Shown one piece after another: positions 56,227 through 64,000 of a stretch of DNA of 64,000 bases (position 1 is the first letter of the stretch; each line of letters begins with the position of its first letter). The notes under the pieces were generated by a model. The model saw only the letters and a list, made by a program, of their open reading frames with translations, searched no databases and had not been told where the DNA came from. The position numbers were made by a program, and so were the translations under genes. Source of the stretch: Thiosocius sp963808165 (GTDB lineage Bacteria; Pseudomonadota; Gammaproteobacteria; Chromatiales; Chromatiaceae); assembly GCA_963808165.1 (NCBI GenBank), contig CAWEET010000013.1, forward strand, positions 130,801 through 194,800, read 5' to 3'.

Positions 56227-58086
56227 TCAGCCGACATCGGCGCCAGGCGACCCTTCGGGAGGATAGTCGAGGGTGTCGGTAATCTTGCGCCGGTAATCTT
56301 CGGTGAAATCCGGGAACGGCAACGTCTGCGCAGAGCCCCATTCACGGACCTGCTTCTCTGCCGCCGCCTGTTTTTCCGTGTCCAGGCCACCATCACGACT
56401 GAGATAGAGCGTGCTGGAAGGAAACGCGAAACCGGTCCCTGCATCTTCGACAACCGACATGATGCGCAACAGAATGTCCTCCTGAATGGCGAGAAATTCA
56501 TTGTAGTGTTTCGTCTTGATGTACACGCGAATCGCCACGTTCAGCGAATAGTCGCCGAACCTGACGAAGCGCACCCGGATCGGGTCATCCACCGTGTGGA
56601 TGGTTTGCGGATGGCCGTGCAACAGTTCACGTAACGCCGCGAGCAGGAATCGCATCTGGTCATCCTTGGTCTCGTAACGCAACCCGAGCTCAGTAGTAAA
56701 CAGAAAGCGTTCAGCCGCGCTCAGATTGACGATATTGCGCTGGGCAAAGTCGGCGTTCGGAATCGTAATCAGAGTCCGGTCAAAACGCCGGATCCGGGTC
56801 GAACGCAGACCCACCGACTCCACCTTGCCGACCGGGCGCCAGCCTGGCGTCGAATCTTCATCGTAGCGACAGAGGTCACCGACACGCACCGGACGGTCGG
56901 CAAACAGGTTGAGCGCACCCATGAAGTTCTCCAGCGTACTCTTTGCGGCAAGCGCCAGCGCCACGCCACCGACACCGGCACCGGTTATCAGGCCGGCCAC
57001 CGGCACACCCAGCTTGTTCATGATCTGAAAGATTAGGATCAGTATGGCTACCACGCCGACGGTGCGTGAGGCCAGTCGCAACAGAGAGGCGTCGAGGCTT
57101 TTTGACGCGACACGCGGCGAGGCAATGATAGCCTCGGCCACCTGGTTCGTGGTTAACCACACCAACCAAACCGACGTGATGCCATACGACAGGAAGGTGA
57201 TTGCCTGCAGATTACCGGCTACGGGGCCTGTAATGTGAATCTGCTGATAGGCGAAGTAATCGGTAACGGGAATCAATAAAAGGAATGCTATCGGCGCGCT
57301 CATATACCGCAGAAAAGAGCGAAATGAGCCATCGAATTCTTTCCGGCGTCCCCATCGGTAGATGGCAATTACGATCAGTAACTCCAACCCGATCAACAGA
57401 GCAACCGCCACCCATTTCCAGAACACCAGGCCCCTGACACTGGCGTTTGCCCAGTCCGGTAGCGATTCCACCCATTTAATAGGGATCATCCAGCCGGTGA
57501 ACAATTCATCGATGCGGGCAGCATTCTTGATGCCCATCGGCTGCCTGTACGGTAATTTACGCACACGGTCGTAGAAATCGGGGACCTGAGCCACCGTGGC
57601 GCGGCTGAACTGGTATTCACCTGAATACGGCCCCTCTTTGACCCGCGCAATGGCGATCTCCGTACCTGGCAGGAGCCAGCGTGATGGTGGTTCATCCGGC
57701 TCGCCGCCGGCATCCTGCTCAACCGCAGCAGGGATATCTGTAAGCTTCGGCAGGCGCTGGCGCGCAATCACCTCCCACAGCAGATAGAAGGTCCGGTCGG
57801 CCACCGTTAGCCGGTTTGCCGGCGCCACCTTGCGCAGATCGAACAGACTCTCGGCCTTTTCCGTAACCTCCAACAGCGCCTGCTGCGTGTCGTAACTCGG
57901 CGCATCGCGATACGCCTGGTAACGGTCCGTTGCGTCTTTGGTAAGCGCCAGGAAGCTCTGCATCGTCGCCCGTGGGCTCGACGTATCCACGGGCAGGAGG
58001 GGGTTCTTTGCTTCTGCGTTGGCCACAACGGGCATCAGGACCAAGGCGAACAGCAAGAAACGGATCAATTTTGCGCGTTTTTTCAT
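56227..58086 (-). CDS. Large mechanosensitive channel of the MscS family
   Basis: The product has 619 residues. A signal peptide (LLFALVLMPVVANA) precedes a periplasmic domain of about 190 residues. About five membrane segments follow, and the pore helix TM3 is in the segment around AGLITGAGVGGVALALAAKS with the downstream LENFMGALNLFADRPVRVGD. The MscS beta domain (FDRTLITIPNADFAQRNIVN) and C-terminal alpha/beta domain are in place. It opens under membrane tension in hypo-osmotic shock. ATG 58086 begins the signal; the upstream frame is unlikely. Confidence 0.92.
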   Translation of the reverse strand: MKKRAKLIRFLLFALVLMPVVANAEAKNPLLPVDTSSPRATMQSFLALTKDATDRYQAYRDAPSYDTQQALLEVTEKAESLFDLRKVAPANRLTVADRTFYLLWEVIARQRLPKLTDIPAAVEQDAGGEPDEPPSRWLLPGTEIAIARVKEGPYSGEYQFSRATVAQVPDFYDRVRKLPYRQPMGIKNAARIDELFTGWMIPIKWVESLPDWANASVRGLVFWKWVAVALLIGLELLIVIAIYRWGRRKEFDGSFRSFLRYMSAPIAFLLLIPVTDYFAYQQIHITGPVAGNLQAITFLSYGITSVWLVWLTTNQVAEAIIASPRVASKSLDASLLRLASRTVGVVAILILIFQIMNKLGVPVAGLITGAGVGGVALALAAKSTLENFMGALNLFADRPVRVGDLCRYDEDSTPGWRPVGKVESVGLRSTRIRRFDRTLITIPNADFAQRNIVNLSAAERFLFTTELGLRYETKDDQMRFLLAALRELLHGHPQTIHTVDDPIRVRFVRFGDYSLNVAIRVYIKTKHYNEFLAIQEDILLRIMSVVEDAGTGFAFPSSTLYLSRDGGLDTEKQAAAEKQVREWGSAQTLPFPDFTEDYRRKITDTLDYPPEGSPGADVG

Positions 58087-58357
58087 AGCGATAAGTGTAT
58101 ACATGCTGCTGCGAGCAGTTCTGGCCATATCACGCCAACAGTCGCCGGCAAACCAGCCAGGACGCCGGCTACCCAAGCATCATCGGATCCATCGCCGAGG
58201 GTCACCGGGTATTGTTCGCATCCGAAACGACATTCGCCGCTGCTGGCCGCAGCAAGAATCCCAGTGGTGGATCCCCAAGCCTTAGTCGTCACTTTGAAGA
58301 ATACCGAGGCTTGGTTCGCGGGAGGAAAAGGTGGGACGCGGCGAGGTGATGGATCGG

Positions 58358-59671
58358 TCAAAAGGCCACGCGCATGCGCACGCCACCTACCCAGATCTGA
58401 TCCTCGTCCGGGTTGAGCGCCGGGTCGATCAGCAACTGCACGCTCGGTGTGATGGCGATTTCGTCGGCCACCTGCCAGCGGAAATACACCTCCGCTGCGT
58501 ACTGATCGTCTAGATCCACGCCAAACAGCGCATCGTTTGGTTGTCCCCAGTGGACACCGAAACCGAGTTGACTGCCCGCCCCAAGAGACTCCAGGCCGGC
58601 CGGTGTGTAGCCACCGCCAATACTGACCGAGCGTTCCAACAGGCTGCCGCCGTCTTCCGACCATCCGGTCCGTACGAATACCAGCCAATGGTCGTCGAGC
58701 GCATGGTTAAACGACACTACGCCCCCCCAGCCATCCTCGACACCCAACCCCTCGCGCTCGTCCGCGTGCCACAGGGTCAGATGGACATTGTTAAGGAAGT
58801 AGGCCTCTTTGGACGCACCCGTCCAGCCAATCTCGACATGCTTGAAGAACTCGCTCTCATCGAAGAAGGTGTCGAAGCCTTCCAGCGGGTCGGTGGCATC
58901 CGAGTTCTGGTCCACGAACCCGGCCATGACATACACGGAGTCCGTCAGCCAGGCAGCGCCGGCGAGCCCCAGGGAGGCGTCGTTGGTCAGGTCGAGGGCC
59001 CCGGCCCCGATGCTGAAGGCGTAGTTGTAAAAGTCGGTCCAGGGACTGGTGAGCGGATAGACATCCACATAGTCGCTGATGTCCAGATAGCCGACAATGA
59101 ACTCATACTTGCCACCCTGGAGCTTTTGGTCCCAGTAGAGGGTGTTCAGCCGCCAGCCCTCGTCGTTGGTCGGGATATTGGAGATCCCGACGTAACCGAG
59201 GTTTTCGCTGAGGAAGGAGTTTGGCAGCGTATCGCTGTAGCCATGTGTCTGTTCAACCAGGAACATCAGGGTACCGGGGTTGGCGGTGCCGCGTCCGTAC
59301 GCCTCCCACTCTCCACGGAAGCGAAAGATGCCGCCTGCCGCGTGCTTGTCGGTACCGGGCAGGCGATCGCTGGCCGTCAGGTAGATCGCGTTGTATTCGG
59401 AGCCGAATGTCAGGCCATGCTTCTCACGAACCCCGTCTTTCCACTCATACCACGGCCTCAGAGATTCGAGGTCGAACGGTGTGTCCGTTTGCACACGATC
59501 GGTCGCCAACCGGTTTGCCGTGGCATCGGGGCCGCCGAACCCGCTCGACTGCAGCTCGCCGTTGGGTTCTTGTCCTTGAACCGTGCCCGCCGCAACTACC
59601 GATAGCGTTGCAACGCAGAGCAGTGACAGAAGCTGCAAATGTGGTCGTCTCGCTTTAGTGCCCATTTTCAT
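58358..59671 (-). CDS. OprB-type carbohydrate-selective porin
   Basis: The product has 437 residues with a signal peptide (LLSLLCVATLSVVAAGTVQG). It opens with the family block ESLRPWYEWKDGVREKHGLT and FGSEYNAIY. Alternating aromatic strands of a 16-strand barrel follow, with GIFRFRGEWEAYGRG and YAAEVYFRWQVADEIAITPS near the end, and a C-terminal Phe (GVRMRVAF). OprB-like porins admit sugars. The upstream ATG at 59671 (MKMGTKARR) starts the signal. The gene stands alone; 58087-58357 holds no gene. Confidence 0.88.
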   Translation of the reverse strand: MKMGTKARRPHLQLLSLLCVATLSVVAAGTVQGQEPNGELQSSGFGGPDATANRLATDRVQTDTPFDLESLRPWYEWKDGVREKHGLTFGSEYNAIYLTASDRLPGTDKHAAGGIFRFRGEWEAYGRGTANPGTLMFLVEQTHGYSDTLPNSFLSENLGYVGISNIPTNDEGWRLNTLYWDQKLQGGKYEFIVGYLDISDYVDVYPLTSPWTDFYNYAFSIGAGALDLTNDASLGLAGAAWLTDSVYVMAGFVDQNSDATDPLEGFDTFFDESEFFKHVEIGWTGASKEAYFLNNVHLTLWHADEREGLGVEDGWGGVVSFNHALDDHWLVFVRTGWSEDGGSLLERSVSIGGGYTPAGLESLGAGSQLGFGVHWGQPNDALFGVDLDDQYAAEVYFRWQVADEIAITPSVQLLIDPALNPDEDQIWVGGVRMRVAF

Positions 59672-59823
59672 GGTGTTGAATCCCGCCTCGTACAAAAGCT
59701 CGCAGCCCGCTGAAGACCGCAGAGATGCCGCAAGGCACTTCGTACCCGCGTGAAATCAACGGCGATGGCCACCGCTCCCTAGCTCCGGCGCCTGGGCGTC
59801 GGAGCTAGGAGATTGATCGACTA

Positions 59824-60735
59824 TCAGGCTTCTTTTACATTTGCTCGCACGTCGTAGGTTTCAGAACCAAACCAGTCCAGCATCCTTACGTTGACGTCGT
59901 CCGGGTGATCCAGCATGGACCAATGGCCGCCTTGAATGAATTCAATACGGCACTCAGCATCCACACGTGAAGGAGTATCAATTGCCTGAGTCGGCCACAA
60001 GAACATATCTTGCTCAGGGTAAATCACCATGACCGGCACCTTGACGTTCGGATAGACGTTCGGATCTTTGGCCGTTGCCAGGTAGTCCATGACCATCGGG
60101 TTGGCTATGTCATAGTTTAGCCATTCGATACGGCCGGTCTCTTTGATGAGTCGCTTGACCTCTTGTTTTTCAGGATGCGAACAGAAGAAAAGATCGAAGT
60201 ATTTGAAGTCGTTCGCCATATAAAGTTCTTCCATACCTGGTTGAGTATGATGGTAGGTAAACCAGTTGGTCTTAACGGATTCAAGCATGCGCTCGGGGGT
60301 GCCTCGTTCCTGAGTCATGTCGTGGGCCTGGCCAAACACACAGCCCAAGTGGCCAACTGACAAGGAACAGTATTTTCTGAACAGCTCCGGTTTCTGCATG
60401 AGCATGGGCCATGTAATGGCAGAACCCCAGTCATGCCCCACTAAGTTGATATCTTTAAGGCCCAGTTTGTCGATAATCTCGAACATATGATCAATGATTT
60501 TTTCAACTTTGTAATGCTCAACTTCAACTGGACGGTCAGTTTTGCCGTAACCTAACGTATCTGGGACAATACAGCGGTAACCTGCGTGTAATAATGCCGG
60601 CACTTGATATTTCCAACAGCTGCCGTCATCGGGCATGCCGTGAACCAGCATTACGACTCCCTTGTCGCCGCTTCCTTGATCACTTACGTGGTAGTTCCAA
60701 CCGCCGATCTTCATTTGCTTGCCGGGTAGACTCAT
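59824..60735 (-). CDS. Alpha/beta hydrolase, epoxide-hydrolase / haloalkane-dehalogenase-like
   Basis: The product has 303 residues. The oxyanion HGMPDDG (about 32-38) and the nucleophile Asp102 in LVGHDWGSAITWP identify the Asp-nucleophile branch. The base is the His of FIQGGHWSMLDHP. AAGGAGA precedes the ATG. The gene is richer in A and T than its neighbours (many ATT, AAA and GAA codons), which suggests acquisition from elsewhere. The substrate cannot be told: epoxide, haloalkane or ester. Between 60736 and 61200 there is no gene. Confidence 0.9.
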   Translation of the reverse strand: MSLPGKQMKIGGWNYHVSDQGSGDKGVVMLVHGMPDDGSCWKYQVPALLHAGYRCIVPDTLGYGKTDRPVEVEHYKVEKIIDHMFEIIDKLGLKDINLVGHDWGSAITWPMLMQKPELFRKYCSLSVGHLGCVFGQAHDMTQERGTPERMLESVKTNWFTYHHTQPGMEELYMANDFKYFDLFFCSHPEKQEVKRLIKETGRIEWLNYDIANPMVMDYLATAKDPNVYPNVKVPVMVIYPEQDMFLWPTQAIDTPSRVDAECRIEFIQGGHWSMLDHPDDVNVRMLDWFGSETYDVRANVKEA

Positions 60736-61200
60736 GTCTGTCTCCTTTTCTTGGTTGCTCTGGGACCGAGACCACTCGGCCCCTGTTAGGTGAATTAACA
60801 AGAAACTCCGGCTCTCGGTCGCCGTTGCTCACCGCCTTCAAACCGCGGTGGCGCAGCTGTGGAAAATGCTTGCGCCGAAATCATCTCGTGAGTCGTAATT
60901 TGACGAATGTCGTTGCGGAAAACCGGCCAAATCGTGCCATCACAAAAACTCAGACCGTAAGGCGCCGTTGGACGACATCCAGGGTGCGTTCCACGTGGCG
61001 TATGGCAGGGCTCAACGAGGCGAAATAGTGGAACGAGGAACGCAGCCAGGCGCGGCACGGCGCGTGCCCTGAAGGCCGTAGCGGCGTTCACTCAGAGTGA
61101 CGAATTGCATCGCAGTAAAGATGTCTGCCAATCATCGAGGTCTGGGGAGTTGATCGCTCTCCGGGGATTGGCAATCAACGGCGTAAGTCCGACAGCCTTG

Positions 61201-62463
61201 CTAGTTGGCCCAATAGTCGTCACCGAGGCGCCAGATGTTCTCGTCGAGCCGTTCCAGCCCCCGGCGCTCGCCCTCGCCAGGCCGCCAACCGTAGCGCAGG
61301 AGCATCACCATGTCGGAGCTGACGGCCGGGTCGTCGTAGTAGCCGTGCTTGAAGAAACCCCCACCGGACCCCTGGTAGACGATGACATCGAGATTGGCGT
61401 ACCTGCGGATGAACTCCAGCTGTCGCTCTGTCAGCTCGGACGGAGTCAGGGTGCCAAGCCGATTGAGGCTGCTGAACAGGCCCTCGGCGGCGGCCAGCGC
61501 TTTGTCTTCGGCGTTGCTGTAGATGGTCACGCGCCCGAAGGCGGGCCCCATGGCCTCGCCGACCACCCGCTGCATCTCGACCTCTAGGTCGATGTCGGCA
61601 GCGGCGAGGATCAGGTTTTCGATCTTCAAGACCTTGCGGGGGTCGAGGCCCTTGGCCCGCGCTTCGATAACCAGCTCCCGCAGTGCGGTCACGGCCACGT
61701 CCGTCCCCCGACTGTGGGCAGTGATGTGGATGCGCTCGATCTCCGGTATTTCCGCGAGAAAGCGCAGGAACTGCTTCAGATGGAGCACCGTAAACTCACC
61801 CGATTCGCGATCAACGGTATAGAACAACAGGCCCTTGCTCCCCGCAGGCCAGGTGTAGGCGATCGGTACGCCTTCGCGCCCCATAAAATGCCAGAACTCG
61901 GCGAGGGACAGCACCGCATTATCGAATGCCGTTCCGACCCCATGCACGTCGAGGAAGACCTCCTTTCTCTGGGTCAGTGCGAGTCGTTTGAGTATCTCCT
62001 CGCGCGCTTGTGCCTTGGTCTGTTCGAGCTCCATAGCCACGCCGGATTCGATCGTGATGCGCCCTCTGTCGCCGACGCGATACAGGTAGGGTGTCGCCGG
62101 GAAGCGCACGAGCTCTTCGACCGATTCGATCTCAATGGCAGGCCTGGTGCCTTGTTTCGATTGGGCAGAACCGTTCCCGATCCGGACCTCGGCAACGCCG
62201 AGCGCGCCAGACGGGGAGCGTTGGCTGCCGTAACGCATCGGCTTTTCGGATTCCTGCTGCTCAGGTCGCCGGTCCGTGGCATACAGGATCGAAAGCCGAT
62301 TCCCTTCGAGCTCCGGTGCGAGATCGTCAAACAGCGGCGTCGCGGTCTCTGTGTAGAGGCTCGGGATCGGGATCATGGTGCGCGTGGTCGAGCACCCGGC
62401 CAGCAAAACCAGCAGTGCCAGGAATAGAGAGATCCACGGAAGATTGGTCGAACTCGTTTTCAT
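61201..62463 (-). CDS. DUF900-family alpha/beta hydrolase lipoprotein
   Basis: The product has 420 residues. A signal peptide with lipobox LAGC (about residue 24) ends CSTTRTMIPIP. The DUF900 core has LSILYATDRRPE near the N-terminus, EVFLDVHGVGTAFDN, the nucleophile Ser in ITAHSRGTDVAVTALREL and ILAAADIDLE near the acid. The C-terminus contains FSSLNRLGTLTPSELTERQL. The enzyme would act in the envelope as a lipase or esterase. ATG 62463 begins the lipoprotein signal. Confidence 0.88.
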   Translation of the reverse strand: MKTSSTNLPWISLFLALLVLLAGCSTTRTMIPIPSLYTETATPLFDDLAPELEGNRLSILYATDRRPEQQESEKPMRYGSQRSPSGALGVAEVRIGNGSAQSKQGTRPAIEIESVEELVRFPATPYLYRVGDRGRITIESGVAMELEQTKAQAREEILKRLALTQRKEVFLDVHGVGTAFDNAVLSLAEFWHFMGREGVPIAYTWPAGSKGLLFYTVDRESGEFTVLHLKQFLRFLAEIPEIERIHITAHSRGTDVAVTALRELVIEARAKGLDPRKVLKIENLILAAADIDLEVEMQRVVGEAMGPAFGRVTIYSNAEDKALAAAEGLFSSLNRLGTLTPSELTERQLEFIRRYANLDVIVYQGSGGGFFKHGYYDDPAVSSDMVMLLRYGWRPGEGERRGLERLDENIWRLGDDYWAN

Positions 62464-62661
62464 TTGGGCGTGCGCTTGGTTTGGACCTGGCCCAAACTTA
62501 GCCCCGCACCGGGCAAGATTCCGGCCATTTCGCGCCAATCCTGGCAACCTGATCGGAACGGCCGAAGCGCGGCATACAATGGGCCCGAAACGCGTGTCGG
62601 TTGGACGAGCGATGAAGGTCGGATGCGGGCAACTTGCGGCTCGAAGCCTGTGTCAGCGGCC

Positions 62662-63684
62662 TTATGGCCTGTTCGCCACTATTGAAGGACGCGACGGCAG
62701 CCCGTCGCGAATCGACAGTGAAAAACCCTCGCCGGTGCCGGCTTCGCGGGCGCGGGCGGTGATGTCGCTGCGCCGTTTCAGCTCGTCGAGCCCCATGCTG
62801 GTGTTGACCGTTCCGAGCTCGTAGGAGAGGTCGACCAGGTAACCGTTCGCCAGCAACCGCCAATCCAGCGGAAAGTCCGCGCCCACCGCCTTCACATGGT
62901 GCCAGATAGTGGTCGTGCAGTTATGGGTTAGGGCGTTGTACCAGCGAGGCGCCTCGGCCAGGGCGTTCATCTCGCGCACATAGTCGAGTAGCAGGGCGCG
63001 GTCCTCGGTCGGCGTGGCCAGGGTGCGATACAGCTCGACACGTTCGCCGCGCTGGTTGGTGCGCAGTGCAACGACGTCGGACTCGTCGGCAACGACATAA
63101 TAAAGCTCGAACTGGCGGAAGAAGCCGCGCACCGCGGAGTATTCTTCGCCCTGCTCCTTGCGTGTCTCGATCGAGACGGCAAGGCGCCGCCCGTCGGCAA
63201 ACTCCCAACTTGCGATGGTGTGTCCATACAGGGTTGGACCCCAGAAGGAGATGAAGATGTCGAGCCCGACCAGCGCATCGAGGTCGTAGGTGCGGGTCTC
63301 CCAGCGCTCGGTGACGTCGCCTTCGCCGACGTATGAAAAATTGCGGACGTTGCGGACGGTCAGGCGCGAGCCATCGATGGTGGCCGTCGGCAGGCGTGCG
63401 ACGTCCGGCTGCCAGTCCCGATCGTTGCTCGGCGCAAGCGTCAGCCACCACCCCAATACAACCGCGAACGGCACGAGGATGATGACCGCAGCTCGCCAGA
63501 AGGGACGGATCAGCACCGCCATCAGGCCGGCGGTGAGGACGACACCAGCCGCGAGTGTACCGGCGAGGGATCTTGACTCCGGCCCGTCGATCCACAGCGC
63601 GGTCGCTGACCAGAGGATCGCAAGCAGCAGCGCCAACGATACGGTAAGGTGCAAGAGGATGCGGGTTAGTCTTGCAACAGTCAC
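62662..63684 (-). CDS. DUF4105-family membrane protein
   Basis: The product has 340 residues. Three hydrophobic segments (about 9-29, 43-60 and 66-82) anchor the N-terminus. The DUF4105 (Lnb N-terminal-like) domain follows: SFWGPTLYGHTIASWEFADG, TRKEQGEEYSAVRGFFRQFE, then WYNALTHNCTTTIWHHVKAV with a Cys/His pair. Relatives include the periplasmic part of Lnb lipoprotein intramolecular transacylases and uncharacterised proteins. The DUF900 lipoprotein lies downstream in the same direction, about 200 bases away. 63685-63977 shows no gene. Confidence 0.86.
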   Translation of the reverse strand: MTVARLTRILLHLTVSLALLLAILWSATALWIDGPESRSLAGTLAAGVVLTAGLMAVLIRPFWRAAVIILVPFAVVLGWWLTLAPSNDRDWQPDVARLPTATIDGSRLTVRNVRNFSYVGEGDVTERWETRTYDLDALVGLDIFISFWGPTLYGHTIASWEFADGRRLAVSIETRKEQGEEYSAVRGFFRQFELYYVVADESDVVALRTNQRGERVELYRTLATPTEDRALLLDYVREMNALAEAPRWYNALTHNCTTTIWHHVKAVGADFPLDWRLLANGYLVDLSYELGTVNTSMGLDELKRRSDITARAREAGTGEGFSLSIRDGLPSRPSIVANRP

Positions 63685-63977
63685 TACGACACCTCCCGGC
63701 GGTCGGTCTGGTCCTGGTCGTACATCACCGCATCCCGGCTCCTGGCGTGTTGGTCACACGCCGGTCAACAATTCCACTGTCAAGGTCGATGTCGAACGTC
63801 TTCCCTATCCGGCTCTTTATTTAGGCACCGAGTTGCTTGTGACTCATCAATACCGGCCGAACGTATGACGTGCGACCATTGCACAGTAATGCGAAGCTTT
63901 ATGACCGCAAAGCTACTGGTATCTGAAGGCTGAATCCGGCCATTTCACGCCAACTGTCATCGGCAAAGGATTAGGTG

Positions 63978-64000
63978 ATGGAAACCGAGTCGGCCTGGAA
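63978..64000 (+). CDS. Possible gene start at the window edge
   Basis: An ATG eight bases after AAAGGA opens METESAW before the window ends. It could be the first codons of a gene that continues to the right; too short to judge. Confidence 0.25.

Overview
The window reads as chromosomal DNA of a high-GC gammaproteobacterium, probably a Chromatiales-like sulfur-associated lineage. The pointers are mfd followed by a CsiV-type gene, a GlrK-QseG-GlrR two-component operon, a Lol permease, gltX and glnS beside tRNA-Ala/tRNA-Glu, and DsrE and rhodanese proteins. The placement is inferred from gene content only; no rRNA or marker tree was available.

Layout. 1-8.2 kb: Lol permease (cut by the window edge), small secreted proteins, an agmatine deiminase remnant, a secreted rhodanese, mfd, a CsiV-like protein and an AcuC-type deacetylase. 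8.3-13.3 kb: a sparsely coded stretch with an inverted pair of dispersed repeats, an AP2-endonuclease remnant, a 26-residue membrane peptide, a NYN/OST-HTH ribonuclease-like gene and a secreted retropepsin. 13.3-17.6 kb (minus strand): glrK-qseG-glrR, a PRC-barrel and an EF-hand protein. 18.2-27.7 kb: an ACP-FAAL-acyltransferase fusion, two Cache paralogues, chrA, a secreted Hsp20, an enoyl reductase-like MDR protein, a DMT transporter and a DsrE protein.

28.3-45.8 kb is a genomic island of about 17.5 kb. A perfect 49-bp copy of the 3' part of tRNA-Ala(GGC) lies at 28293-28341 and is repeated in the intact tRNA gene at 45783-45858, with a tyrosine integrase just inside. The insertion separates tRNA-Ala from tRNA-Glu. 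Cargo: a TPR protein, an unrecognised lipoprotein / trypsin-like protease / 344-aa protein operon, a VPxPA-CTERM protein, a tight FkbM-methyltransferase-PhyH-sulfotransferase operon with a glycosyltransferase and a flippase (surface glycan modification), two toxin-antitoxin pairs, and one complete plus two broken insertion sequences.

46-64 kb: glnS and gltX, then a minus-strand locus encoding a very repetitive multihaem c-type cytochrome (34 CxxCH motifs if two identical 1-nt deletions are repaired), an AMIN-like secreted protein and a TPR/outer-membrane beta-barrel protein. This is a candidate trans-envelope electron conduit. It is followed by tRNA-Val with an integrase broken by a 50-bp insertion, an MscS channel, an OprB-type porin, an epoxide-hydrolase-like enzyme, a DUF900 lipoprotein and a DUF4105 membrane protein.

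Several genes carry single frameshifts (TPR protein, ISNCY transposase, cytochrome, AMIN/TPR-barrel). These may be real decay or assembly errors, which the sequence alone cannot settle.
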